From: Euclidia mi
Lineage: Eukaryota > Arthropoda > Insecta > Lepidoptera > Erebidae
DNA length: 64,000 bases
NCBI GenBank assembly: GCA_944739405.2
Contig: OX123185.2
Location: 2,787,840-2,851,839, forward strand
Direction: 5' to 3'
Below, piece by piece: positions 21,060-33,153 of this stretch. Under the pieces are notes generated by a model, which worked only from the letters and a program-made list of their open reading frames with translations, was not told where the DNA came from and did not search any database. Numbering within the stretch: position 1 is the first letter of the stretch; each line of letters begins with the position of its first letter. A program made the translations under genes and the position numbers.

Positions 21060-21662
21060 CTGGTGGGAACAAAGTAATGCACGTGTAAAGGTGATTGTTT
21101 TTAAAATTATATTTTTATTTGTAGAGTCTTATTAGGATCATGTCACTTTAGATTGATGATTCCTCTCCCTCCCGGACCTCGGTATCGAGCTAACGTGTAC
21201 AAGCAGATTAACACAAAAATAAATAATTTAAATAAAAATTTTAATTGCAAAATTCCAAAGCAAAATTAGGAGTGCATAACCAGTGAAGAGTTCGCCGTTC
21301 AACTCTCGCCCATCGACGCGCCTCCTGTGCAAGCTCCGCCCAAGGGTGAGAGAGACAAACATATTTATCTTAACTCAATTATCGGCCACCAAGTACTAGG
21401 ATAACAGTGACTTGGAGTATTGAGAGATTAACATATATAAGGAAGCTTAATTTTGGAATTCTCGCTGTACTGTCCTGTGGCGTAGCGGTTACTAACAACT
21501 TACTAAGATACCTGCATACTCAAGATCAAGCCCGGGTGATACGAAACTTTTTGCCGTTTTACAAAAGTTTTCTTTAGACTTTATATCTGAAATTATCAAA
21601 GGAAAACTGGAAAAAGATATTATTTATTACACAAGAACTTTATTTAATTTTTTATAAAGAAA

Positions 21663-22583
21663 ATGCCAATTAATCATTCTCCGCCGCCGGCACAATCAAC
21701 AACACCCACACCGGTATTATCCATTGCTCTTAATGATATCGTCCTAACACAAGACTCGGACACTGCCTCTGAAAAAATGCAATCCGATATTGAGCAGGGC
21801 TCATCCAATGTTTCAAGAAGACCTAAGCGTAAACACGGCGACGTAGCCAACTCTGAACTTAAAGAGCTCTTATGTGAAATTCAGAGAAAACAAGAAGCAG
21901 AATTCAAATCTATCAAACGGGAGATTGAAACTATAAAACATCAAAATGTTGAGTACCAGGGATCATTAGAGTTCCTTTCTAATATGTATGACACCCTGTT
22001 AAATAAGCTGGAAGCATCTGAAACAGAAAATTTGTCTCATAAAGTTCGCATCAATTCCTTAGAGACCAAGATAGAACAATTGGAACGAAATACCAAGGCT
22101 TCGTCTATTGAAATACGCAACATTCCACTATCTCAGCCCGATACAAAAGAGAGTCTGAAGTCACATATCCTGCACATAAGCGAAGTAGTCAACCAGCCAA
22201 TTAAAGATACGGATATTCGGAACATTTTTAGGATCAAAACGAAAAAGGAGCCTAGTCCTATCATCGCCGAATTATCTACGGCATTACAAAAGGAGAATTT
22301 GATTAAATCAGTGATTCTCTTCAACAAAGGCAAAGGCAGGGATCACAAACTAAATACTGGACACATTAAGATTGAAGGCAAGCCAGTCCCGATTTATGTG
22401 ACGGACAATCTAACTACCAAAACAAGGCGCCTCTTTTATTTGGCTCGGGAGTATTCAATGTCCCATCATCATGCAACTTGCTGGACCTCATACGGAAAGG
22501 TATTTATTCGTCCCAGGGAAGGACAACCAGCTGTGCGCATTGACAATGAAGACGATATTTCAAAACTAGGCCTACAAAAATGA
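21663..22583 (+). CDS. LINE ORF1 protein with coiled coil and FP25K-like domain
   Basis: 306 residues, intact. An N-terminal Ser/Pro-rich stretch carries a basic RRPKRKHG motif, a possible nuclear signal. Residues about 65-140 form a heptad coiled coil (for example EFKSIKREIETIKHQNVEYQ) for oligomerisation. Residues about 145-305 resemble the FP25K-like nucleic-acid-binding module found in many insect LINE ORF1 proteins (IEIRNIPLSQPDTKESLKSH ... TRRLFYLAREYSMSHHHATC). The expected role is binding element RNA as a chaperone. ORF2 follows after about 315 bp. Family assignment is by pattern recognition. Confidence 0.8.
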   Translation: MPINHSPPPAQSTTPTPVLSIALNDIVLTQDSDTASEKMQSDIEQGSSNVSRRPKRKHGDVANSELKELLCEIQRKQEAEFKSIKREIETIKHQNVEYQGSLEFLSNMYDTLLNKLEASETENLSHKVRINSLETKIEQLERNTKASSIEIRNIPLSQPDTKESLKSHILHISEVVNQPIKDTDIRNIFRIKTKKEPSPIIAELSTALQKENLIKSVILFNKGKGRDHKLNTGHIKIEGKPVPIYVTDNLTTKTRRLFYLAREYSMSHHHATCWTSYGKVFIRPREGQPAVRIDNEDDISKLGLQK

Positions 22584-22896
22584 CTAGAACTTAAATGTAT
22601 TCGCTCAAAATTTACCTTAGCTTATAATTATTTCTATTACATTATACAAGTTACCAATTTCAAATGTACACATTCATACACTACTCACCAACGAAACACA
22701 CACTTCCTAATATTTAAAATCATGATATATCACTATAAAACATTAACATTATTTAGCGTTAACACAAACTTTCTTGTTATAATATTAACGTATTCATTAC
22801 ATTTATCACACAATTATTCAATTGTTGCTCAACAATCAATGTTCATCAGTATCATATCGTTTTATATTCCACTACACTCTGATTCCTCAGCGCTAA

Positions 22897-25865
22897 AATA
22901 CACTTACAATAACATTCGATAACATTCATAGTACCATTAACGACGATTTGGACAATTTGACATTGGCCGATAGTATCTCTTGTGACATTGAGAATATTGC
23001 TATGAAATTTCCATACGCTCGAGAAAAGTCTCTAAATTTGATTGTACAAAATATTCGTAGCATTCACTGCAACATGTTCCATTTTCAAACAGTACTACAC
23101 AGCTCAAAAGTGGACTGGGACCTACTCATTTTGACTGAATGTTGGCTTCGCAAAAATTATTCCATACCTCAGTTAGACGGCTATAGCAATGCTTCTACAA
23201 TTAATAACAAAACACAAAATGAGGGCGTAGTCGTATACTATAAATCAATTTTCAACTATCACATCACTGAGCAATCACTAGTAGACGCCAACTGCCTTAT
23301 GATAGAAATCAATCGTAATACCGTAATTCTTGCGATATATCGCCGTCCCGGTGAGAAACAAGTATCTGACTTCCTTGATTCATTGGATAAGCTGCTTTCA
23401 CTGCTAGCACCATTTAAGAATATAATTTTGACCGGAGATATAAATTTGGATATTGCCATTACAACGAAAGACAATAGAGCTCAAAATTATTTAAATCTAC
23501 TGGCTACTCATGGTATGTTGCCGGCACACTGTATTCCAACCCACACGTTCACTTGCCTTGACCATGCTATCATTAAAACTAAATTCCCTGTAAAATGCTT
23601 TGTTGCTCATACTACAATCACCGATCACTTCAGTGTTATTCTTAGCCTAAATATGTCACCTGAACAAACAATAACCAGCAGAACGATTAAGAAAATTGAT
23701 TATGTTTCCCTCGACATGATTTTCTCAAAAATTGATCTTGATTCCATTTTGTCGATGACTGATACCAACGAGGCTGTTACTTACCTTCTAAATACCTTAA
23801 ATAGTAAAATAGATAGTTGCACTAGAATTTTATCAACACCGAGACGCCAACACATTCTTAAACCGTGGATCACGAAGGGTATGTTGAGATGTATTAGAAA
23901 TAGAGATAGATTATTTTTAAAAACAAAAAAGGAACCTAGTAATGAAGTCTCTAAAGTAACTTTCAGCCGTTACCGTAATTTTTGCAATGCACTCATCAAA
24001 AACGCTAAAAGAGAATTCGAAAAAACTGAGATTACTAATGCTAGACACAATACCAAAAAGCTATGGAAAGTAATAAAAAACATTACTAATACTAATAAAA
24101 GTAAATCTACAGCCTCTGAGCTGATTATTGACAACAATCCCACAGAATCAGCTAACTCAGTTAACCAATATTTTGTAAATATAGGCAAAACATTGGGACC
24201 AAAATCGCCACAACAAACTTCACCTGGACATACTTATAACGTCAGTGTGGCGCAATCTTTTGTTCTTTTGGAAACTGATGCGAATGAAATATGTTCAACC
24301 ATTTCACATCTTAAAAATTTCGATTGTGCTATAGGCTTAGACGGTATCTCCAACTATTTTATTAAAAGGTATTCCTCTATCTTAGCAGAGCCAGTCGCAT
24401 ATATTTGTAATTTATCTTTTGCGCAAGGTATTTTTCCAAACGCATTTAAACGAGCCCTTATTCATCCGATCCATAAAGCTGGTGACAGAGGCTGTGTCAG
24501 TAACTATCGACCTATATCAATTCTGCCAGCTTTTTCCAAGATCATGGAGAAAATTGTCAACAAAAGACTTGTTAGCTATCTAGAAAACAAAATCTATTAG
24601 CGGCAACTCAGTTCGGATTTCGAAAAAATCGATCAACTGATGATGCAGTCCATGAACTTACTAATATAATTGTCAATAGTATGGACAACAAGGAAAAAGT
24701 AATTGCGATATTTCTAGACCTAGCAAAGGCGTTTGACACGGTCTCTGTCCCACTTCTGCTTGAAAAATTAAAGGGTATTGGAGTCAGGGGCGTCCAATGG
24801 CGGTTTTTTGCGGATTACCTTACGGGCCGTAGTCAGTGTGTCCAGCTGGAAGATGTGCGCAGTGATGATCTTCCGATTAACACTGGCGTGCCACAAGGTA
24901 GTATCCTTGGGCCCACGCTGTTCCTCGTATTTATTAATGACCTTTGCCAGATAGAGCTACTGAACGGCTGGGTTATTGCATTTGCAGATGATACGGCGTT
25001 GGTTTTTCAGGGAGATTCCTGGGATGACACGTACCAATATGCACAGGATGGCTTAAATCGCGTCACTAACTAGCTCAATGCTAATTGTCTTGCTCTAAAT
25101 GTCAATAAATCGAAATATATAACATTTTCATTAAGAAATTCCAAAGTTCCTCCCACAATCCCTGCACCTATCCTAGCGCATACATGTCTTACCGGTATAA
25201 ACCACGCTCTTAGAACGCAATGCACTTGCCAGGAAATCCATGCAGTAGACTCAGTTAAATACCTCGGTATTATCATAGATAAGAACCTCAATTTTCAAGC
25301 CCATATCGATTTATTGACGTCTAGAACAAGGAAATTAATTTACATATTTTAAAATCTACGCCATGTCTCAGATCAAAAAGTTTTAAGAATTGCCTACCTT
25401 ACATTATGCCAATCTATATTGACATACTGCATTACATCCTGGGGAGGCGCTGCTAAAAGTCTAATGATTACTCTTGAACGTGCCCAACGTGCAGTCCTAA
25501 AAGTGGCTCTCTTCTTGCCGTTTTTGCACCCTACCTTGGATGTGTACCAACGTCTTAACGTACTTACAGTCCGACAATTATTTATATTCCGGATAGTCAT
25601 GCAAGCTCACACATCAACTAACTTCGACCCAATGACAAATATATCCAAACGTCGTAAACACAAAGTTTGTAGTACTGGTGCTACATATAGGACATCGCTA
25701 TCTCACAGGTTCTATTGCTTCTTAGGGCCATACTTGTACAATAAAATTAATGCCCGCCTATCCATTTATCACAAAAATAATTTTAATTTAAAAATGGCAC
25801 TAACATCATGGTTACAAAATTTGTCGTATACTGATACTGAAAATCTTCTTAATCCCATAATATGA
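22897..25865 (+). pseudogene. LINE ORF2: endonuclease-reverse transcriptase, three lesions
   Basis: The first part (to 24600) is an APE-type endonuclease: NLIVQNIRSIHCNM, LLILTECWL, VILAIYRRPGE, IILTGDINLDI and ITDHFSVIL motifs. It continues into RT (SNYRPISILPAFSKIMEKIV). A one-base frameshift near 24597 is followed by AIFLDLAKAFDTVS, TGVPQGSILGPTLFLVFIND and FADDTALVF (24681-25073), so the RT catalytic residues are present. Stops at 25071-25073 and near 25350 interrupt the same frame, and a C-terminal part runs to 25865. Open sequence begins after a TAA at 22894-22896; the first good ATG is near 23000. With only three lesions it is a fairly recent copy. Confidence 0.85.
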
Positions 25866-25904
25866 TAATATAAGAAATGATCATTTGAGCCATAAAACAT
25901 ATAA

Positions 25905-25990
25905 AACACACACAACACACACACACATACACACACACACACACAGACACACACGCACGCACGCACGCACACACACACACGCAGGCACAC
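25905..25990. repeat. (CA)n microsatellite in the LINE 3' UTR
   Basis: Alternating CA with ACGC interruptions, inside the 3' UTR of the LINE. Confidence 0.9.
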
Positions 25991-27154
25991 TCTTTCTTGT
26001 ATTTAACTTATTATTAATAATTTTATCTCAAAACTAAATAATAATTATGTACATGCAATGGTTATTTATAGTTTTATGTTATTGTATAAAGTCCGAGAGT
26101 TGGGAGCCTGGTGATCTGTAACACAGGTTCTACCTTTAACAGACACCAGTCTCTTACAAAGGAAAGAGACTTGTTTTGCTTATATCCATTGTATTGCTAA
26201 CTGTGAAAACCTTTGTAAAAGAGATAAATAAACGATTATTATTATTATTATTATTAGATTGTTTTTCGGGATATGCAACTCGTACAAACCTAATCAAAGG
26301 TACATGGTGCATACCAAAACACGATTTAATAGAAAGCTTTTAATCGAAAACGTAAAGCTAGAAAGCTATTAATCGTATAGAGCTTCAAACTTTCGTGAAA
26401 TTAATCTTTGTTAATGCCACGAAAGTTTGAATTCCTATATTAGAAATATTTCGTTCCGCAGATCAAGGAAGTATTTGATTATGACTGAAGTTCATTTTGC
26501 GCATTGTATTACAGACTAGCAGCTATCACATTGTTTATAAAAGAAACATTTATCCAGTCTGCCTGTGTTTTTCAGCGGGGTATTTCATAGGTACATACCT
26601 ATAATAAAAACCAAAGTGACCATTTGAAATGCTGTGCCATCTGTTCAAATAATATCAACTCGCCGCTACTTATTACAAAAGAAACTTAATTTAAAGTTCT
26701 ATACAACATATTTTCATAAAGAATGTGGTTACTATAAGGTTCTCAACTTTCTATTTTAACTTTGTATTACTATTATGACAAGTAAGGACCACATATTTGC
26801 AGTAACAATGAAGTATTCGTACCTCGAGGGAAATATGTCTAAGACTAACAACGAAATTTAATCAAAAGACAATGCTTTTAAAACTAGTGTAACAGAGACT
26901 GTTTATTTTAAACTATTTCAAGTAATTTCTGTTAGTTTTATCTCTGGGTATCTGTACTGTACGCGAGCTAGAATGCAATTTGTTTTCATAGCCAAGAATG
27001 TTTTGTACTTTGAGTGACATATATACGAACTAAATAAAGAACTGAGATTATAAAGAGTAGGTTTCTGCACTGTGTGAAAAGTGTGTTTTATTATCAACAT
27101 ATAATTATGCAAGTAAAAATATGGAAACAGCAGGAAATTGAGCTCAGTAGTTTG

Positions 27155-27213
27155 CTATAAGAGAGGCCTATATTTAACAGTGGACTTCAGCATGCTGATA
27201 ATGATGATGATAA
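27155..27213 (+). repeat. RTE-type LINE 3' tail
   Basis: GAGGCCTATATTTAACAGTGG, then GCTGATAATGATGATGAT. This is the same tail type as 59203-59290 (minus) and 51770-51805. Severely 5' truncated. Confidence 0.6.
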
Positions 27214-27230
27214 ATTAAAAAAAAAGATGA

Positions 27231-27779
27231 AAACAACACCTTTTCAAGAGACCAGACGGTATGTCCTTATTACCTTGGAAGATGGGCAGGCCTCTGGTAT
27301 GGGACGCGACATGCGTCGATACCCTTGCGCCATCACATCTTCCAAGCACAGCTGGATCGGCTGGCGCTGCTGCTGCATCAGCGGAGACCCTCAAACGGCG
27401 CAAATACGGAAACCTATCTGGTAATTACGTTTTTGAGCCGTTTGGGGTCGAAACGCTGGGGCCATGGGGGCCTAGTGCACGCGCTCTGTACAAAGAAATC
27501 GCTAAAAGGCTGATCGACGCTTCCCATGACCAGAGGGCTGGTTTATATTTTGCAGAGAGAATAAGCATTGCCATACAACGTGGCAATGCTGCCAGCCTTC
27601 TGGGCACTCTACCAGCCGACAGCGTTGCGGAGGAATTTTTTGACGCCGCGTAGTTTCTATTTTGTTATTTTTATTTATTTAGTTTTATTGGTTTAGTTTA
27701 GGATAGTTTAGTTGCATAAGTAGTTTTATTCTGTTGTATATATGTTATTTGTTACTTCAATAAAGTCTAAAAAAAAAAT
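27231..27779 (+). pseudogene. Poly-A retrocopy encoding a PD-(D/E)XK-like C-terminal fragment
   Basis: The frame is open from about 27231 to 27653. It reads KRPDGMSLLPWKMGRPLVWD, then ATCVDTLAPSH, then KRRKYGNL, VETLGPWGPSARALYKEI and AIQRGNAASLLGTLPADS. The spacing of PDG and the W-D-A-T motif recalls PD-(D/E)XK nucleases. I recognise the sequence as a family very widespread in invertebrate genomes, usually the C-terminus of a longer repeat-encoded protein. The 3' end has CAATAAAG and a poly-A run at 27770-27778, so it arrived by reverse transcription and is 5' truncated. The parent element class is uncertain. Confidence 0.6.
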
Positions 27780-28206
27780 TGGCCTTTTCAACAAAATATA
27801 CCTATTCGCTAGAAACTGAATCATTTTGTCAGGTCTTTAAAATATCATAATCACGTTGAAAACTTATCACTGACTTGATAGCTAATTTAAAAAGTTATAA
27901 AGTTTTTTTTCTATCTGATAAAAGTTCATTTCTTTTACGCCTAAGGGAATCGATAGTGAGCTACTATTCGAGGTCATTGCCTGCACTCAGTGCCTTTATA
28001 AAGTTGGGAAAATTCTTTACTGATATTGAAAGTAATACCGCTGAAACTTATTTTTAGTATAATGTATTTGCTGTCATATTATGACGGAAAATTTTGCAGA
28101 TTGTCGTAAGTTTTGTATCGGGCAATTATTATCTTTGGGTGGGAAGTATACAAGATGTCACTAAACCATACAAACAGTATATTTGCAAAGGGACGGACAA
28201 CTTGAC

Positions 28207-28713
28207 TGGGTCGGCGATACACCGAAACCGTAGGGTTCTAGGCGACTTGGAGCAGGAAAATGGACTGTATTAGGGCGAGTTCTGGGTCGCCTAGAAAGGA
28301 ATAAGGGAAGAGGAGATGGATACGGGAGGAGGTGATTGAGTGGGTATAGGATATTTCAAGGATGGAAGGCACTTACCTTATACAACCTTCTTCGTTTCTT
28401 TTCCTCCTGGTGTTTCGTGATGCAGCTGATTGTTTACACTTCAATTCACCGTCACTCCCACTTGCGAGCGGTTTATATAATCACATACAACGGTGCGGCG
28501 CGGTACGGTATCGAGACGGCGTTCTCAGTGGGAGGAATGTTCTCGACTCTCACTCGCGTCCACGATCGCGTCGACGAATCGGGCGAAGGCAGTACCTCTT
28601 CCAGGGAGAGGGAAAGAGAGGGGCGGAAATATGATATCGCTCGCACTAGACAAGCGTGGAACGATTCATGTTGATGCGATTCGTTATAGATAGGAAGGTA
28701 GATGGCGCTTCCA
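28207..28713 (-). repeat. BEL/Pao 3' LTR
   Basis: 507 bp, TGGGTCGGCG to CCA. Retains the 50 bp (28498-28548 region) missing from the other LTR. A minus-strand TATATAAA box lies at 28472-28479. The adjoining minus-strand AGGGCCAGGGGATA is the likely polypurine tract. Confidence 0.9.
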
Positions 28714-28925
28714 TATCCCCTGGCCCTAAAGGGTTGCCTTTAAAAAATAGAATTGAACTTAGCTATGTTGGGTGTACTACCGCATAACCCATCAATAGGC
28801 TAAGACAGCGATATGACAATAAAATTAATCTAAATTAACTTTAGCGAAAGCTACAAACGCAATAATAGCGAAAACTACTAACTAAATACTTAAACTAAGA
28901 GGTAAGTCCAACTTCAGGCTAGATC

Positions 28926-30100
28926 TCACTGAGTTGGAAGCGGACAGAGACGTACAACAGGGCGCACGTAACTCCCCTTGGCGGTTTTCACGGTAACAAC
29001 GCGAGTTGTACCGTCCTTGGAAGTATGCAATTTCTCTACGATGGCTAACGGCCATGAAAGCGGCGGAGCATTATCATGTATTATGACGACCAACGTACCC
29101 TCCTGTATAGGGGATGCAGGACTATTCCACTTGGATCTAGCCTGAAGCTGGTGTAGATATTCCGCACGCCAGCGCCGCCAGAACGACTGCACGAGTTTAT
29201 CCAGCAGAGTATGTCTCTGGAGCAAGCTTGAAGAGTCTGCTTCAGGAGCCGGAAATGACGATAATGGCACTGTGTTCAGAAAATGTGCAGGGCTTAACGC
29301 GGATGGTTCTGCAGGGTCACTACTCAATGCCGTGAGCGGACGCGAGTTGATCAGTGCCTCGACTTTTGCAAGGACAGTTAAAAGCTCTTCGTAAGAGAGG
29401 ATCTGTTGACCTATAACCTTGAAGAGATGCGTTTTAATTACTTTGACCATGCTTTCCCAACATCCACCGAAATGCGGTGATGCTGGTGGAATAAACTTCC
29501 AGTCGATATGATTTATGGAAAGTTCCTCCTGAAGACGAGTACGATATTCTTCCCTGAGAAACTTATAAAGGTCGCGTAAATAAGAGCTTGCGCCCACAAA
29601 ACAAGTGCCGTTATCCGTGTACAAACACTGTATAGGGCCGCGCCGTGAGAGAAATCGTTTAAGGGCTGCCAGGAATGACACCGTGCTTAAATCTGTCGCA
29701 ACTTCAATATGCGTAGCGCGCGTCGAAAAGCATGTAAAAATACATAGCCAAGCTTTACGGCTTTTAACACCTCGACCACGTACTGGCGTATACTGCAGTG
29801 GTCCTGCGTAATCACAACCGGTGTGTGTAAACGCTTTAGCAACCTGGTTGACGCGCTGGCTAGGGAGATCGGCCATGGGAGGGAAAGTCGGACGCGGACG
29901 AAATTTGAAACAGACGTTACATTTATGTATTCTGTGACGAATTATTTGTCGAGCGGCTAAAATCCAATACTTATGCCTAAGTAAGGACATAAGCAACTCC
30001 GGACCGGCATGGAGCTGCTTCTTGTGATAAAAATCAACAAGAAGGTCGACAACATGATCATGTCGCGGCAGAATACAAAGATGTTTGTAGTTATAAGGTT
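28926..30100 (-). pseudogene. BEL/Pao pol, integrase part
   Basis: The main open frame is 29996-28926. It has a zinc-binding HKCNVC region, catalytic Asp in CDYAGPLQ, second Asp in YTDNGTCFVG and Glu in HFGGCWESMVK: a complete DDE set for the BEL integrase. The C-terminal FWRRWRAEYLHQLQ domain (DUF5641 type) follows. The frame is connected to upstream pol only after two one-base shifts, near 30203 and at the GGGG run complementing 30121-30124. The integrase itself looks intact. Confidence 0.85.
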
Positions 30101-33100
30101 CATCCGAATTTGACAGACGACCCCAACGCGTATGACGCCATGTTCATCGAGAAACGGCTTGAGTCTAAGGATAGCGGGAGAACAAGGTACATTGTCCTTA
30201 AATTTTGAATGTCGTTACTAAAATGAACAGCTTGTACAGCTCGTAGTAACTTACATTCTGCGAATTTCAGATCAGTACTTGATACAAAAGTCTCATTAGG
30301 TAGGTGCCTAAGAAACCTATAGACATAAACGATGGCTCGGAGTAACTTAGACCACGATGACATGCGTAGTGCGAGTGCATAGATGGGAGACTCCGCAACC
30401 TCAGCAATCACGGGATAAGAAACAGACTTCCGCTCGGGTACATCTTCGTCTTCTGCACTGTGGTCAAAGGGTTGCATGGGCCATTCTGACGGATCATGGG
30501 AGATCCAAGAAGTTCCACGACGCCACAATGGATGATGCAGAAGATTAAGTGGAGTGACACCACGAGACAAGCAATCTGCGGGGTTCTCAATACCCGCGAC
30601 GTGATTGTAACAAGTAGCAGGAACCAGTTCAATCAATTTGCTAACGCGGTTGGCGATAAAAGTCTGCCAGCGATGAGGAGAAGAATGAATCCAAGTGAGC
30701 ACTACTTTGGAGTCGGAAAATGCGTATAATTTATTAATGGGGTAGTGGGGCAAAACTGTGTCTTGAACCTTGCGGAGCAACTGAGACAGCAGAAGGGCCG
30801 CGCACAACTCCAGTCTCGCAACTGAAACGGTTTTAACAGGCGAGACCTTAGACTAAGCACAAACTAACTGCACCGAGTAGTTAGAACCAATGCGGACTTG
30901 CAGATATACGACTCCGCCGTAAGCACGCTCGCTGGCGTCAGCGAAACCTATCAAGTTGATGGTACATCCATCTACCAACCCAAGATGACGCGGAATGGTA
31001 ACTTGATTGAGCGCGGTAAGCTCAATACAAAACTGGCCCCAAGCGGCGACAATATGGTCAGGGGGTGTTTCATCCCACTCACACTTTGATAGCCAAAGCT
31101 CTTTGATCAAGAGCTTGGCGTACAAAATTGTGGGGGCCACAAAACCCATTATGTCCCATAGTCGAGCCACTGTGGACAGCATAGTGCGTTTGGTGCACTT
31201 ATCATCTGGTGGTGAGACGTCAAACCGAAAACTATCGCAGGATTTGTCCCAGCGTAAACCGAGAACCTTATGCGGTACAGACTTCTCAAACTCAATGTCT
31301 GGAGAAGCCTTATGAGAATCTGGTATGCGTGCGAGAACCTCCTTAGAGTTGCTTGTCCATTTGACAAGATCAAACTGGCCTCGCTTGAAAAGCTGAATAA
31401 GCTCTTCACAAAGCGAAATTGCTAGCGGAGCGGATATGACACTACAGGCAATGTCATCCATGTACAAAGCGGAAGTGGCAACAGCCGCTGCGGCGGGAAA
31501 GTGATCGCCTTCATCAGCGATCAACTGGCGAACAACTCGTAACGCGTGATATGGGCTAGACTTGAGTCCAAAGCAAACACGATTGAACTGATACACAGAT
31601 AAAGGTTCTTTCTTGTCAAAACGATAAAAGACCCGTTGAAATCTACGGTCAGATTCGCGAACGCCGATATTGAGGAACATTTGGCGGCAATCAGCTGACA
31701 GAGCGATTTGGAAAAGACGAAACTTTATTATGATGTTAAAAAAATCACCCTGTAGATTGGGGCCGGCATGCAAAATGTCATTAATCGACTGACCCGATGT
31801 AGTCTTACAACTAGCGTCTAAAACCACACGAAGTTTAGTAGAGGTTTTATCTTCGCGAACTACGCCGTGATGCGGGATATAATATGAGGGCAGAGAGTTG
31901 CCCTCGTTGTTTACAACTACACTCAAAAAACCTTTATCTATGTAGTCACGAATGACGTCATTATAGGCGCTGCGTAACTTAGGTGATGCATCAAGTTTAC
32001 GTTCCAAACAATGGAAACGTCTGAGCGCAGCAGCGTACGAGTCGCCTAACGAATAAGGGTCACCACAGAATGGCAACGCCACAACGTATCTAAAATGTTC
32101 TTCACACTCGAGATCTTTATGGCTCATCGAGGGCGGTGCGGTAACCTCTTCAAGCTCCCAAAATCGCTTGAGAAGAGAGTCTATATTGTTTTCTTGAAGA
32201 ACAGAACAACAGCAAGACGTAACGTATTGAGAAGTATGTAATGTAGGTACGGTACCCATAATCACATACCCGAATACCGTCTCAATAGCGGGCGGTAAGT
32301 TATTTTGCTCACTACGTACCACTTTAGTAAGTAGCAAGTGCGGGAATATTGCGGCTCCGATCAAAACATCAATGTCTGCCGGATTCGCAAACTCCGAATC
32401 CGCTAGTGGTAATGACTCGAGATGTGTGAGGAGCGACACGTCCACATTAGCGTTTGGCAACGTGTCCGTAATACGTTCCACGATAAGCGAAGAAATGTTA
32501 AAATTAATGTCCCTATTAAAACGCGAATGTATTTTAATATCTACGGAACCTTTGCAATGTTTTTCTGATCCGCCTATTCCTCGGATTATTGAGTTCGTAT
32601 TTTTAAAGTTATTCCATAATCCGAGGCGTTTGAACAATTCTAACGTTATTAAATTGGTCTGAGATGCGCTATCTAGCAGACAACGTACCATGTGCGGCGA
32701 CCCATTGACATCATATATGATAACTTGCGCTGTCGCTAACAGAACAGTCTTAGACGCCATACATGGCGGCCTAGCACTGCTCTGATCACTACAAGCGCGC
32801 GAAGGCCGTCCGCGCGTGCGTGCCGCCCGCGCAATGGATGTCGTACACAACGATATCTCATTATTGCGAGGCGTGGAAGGCGCAGCTACCGTGTTCTGCA
32901 CTTGCGTGAGTGTGTCAAGGTTAGCGGCTTGACTTGACAACCGGTTATTTTTATCAAAATGTAACAGTGTATGATGTTTTTGTTTACACGAGCGACATCT
33001 CGTTCTACTGGAACAATTACTCGTTTTATGTTTTATGCTTAAGCAATTAATGCAAGCTTTGTTATCTTTTACGCTTTTAAAACGAACAAATGGATTTAAA

Positions 33101-33138
33101 TCATTTAAGGTGGGACACTTATAGTAATGGTCGTGCAC
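30100..33138 (-). pseudogene. BEL/Pao pol: zinc knuckles, protease, RT, RNase H
   Basis: Starts just after the gag stop, in the same frame. Order by residue from 33138: Cys/His clusters at about 8-65 (CINC...H...C, CRSCKQKHH), retropepsin Asp in LLDSASQ at about 156, RT with SADCRQMF near 483 and catalytic YMDD at 559-562, then RNase H with GFADASERAYGG. A TAG at 30853-30855 interrupts RNase H where a Lys codon is expected (VCA-stop-SKVSPV). The frame reopens to 30100 with YAFSDSKVVLTWI and HVAGIENPADCLSRG. One nonsense change and downstream frameshifts are the only visible damage. Confidence 0.9.
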
Positions 33139-33153
33139 TATATTACTGCACAG

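Larger units (their letters stand above)
21280..26258 (+). mobile_element. Nearly full-length non-LTR retrotransposon (CR1/Jockey group)
   Basis: Order: GC-richer 5' region (from about 21280), ORF1 21663-22583, spacer, ORF2 about 22900-25863, 3' UTR with a (CA)n tract, and an (ATT)n tail ending near 26258. ORF2 is broken by one frameshift and two stops. The 5' boundary is approximate and no target duplication was found. Confidence 0.8.

Noticed and set aside
20822..21082. Separate small single-exon gene
   Set aside because: The open frame extends past good splice sites at both ends; the phase-matched exon reading is better supported.
25905..25990. CRISPR-like short repeats or a Cys-rich peptide ORF
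   Set aside because: A simple (CA)n microsatellite inside the LINE 3' UTR; the Val/Cys-rich frame is an artefact.
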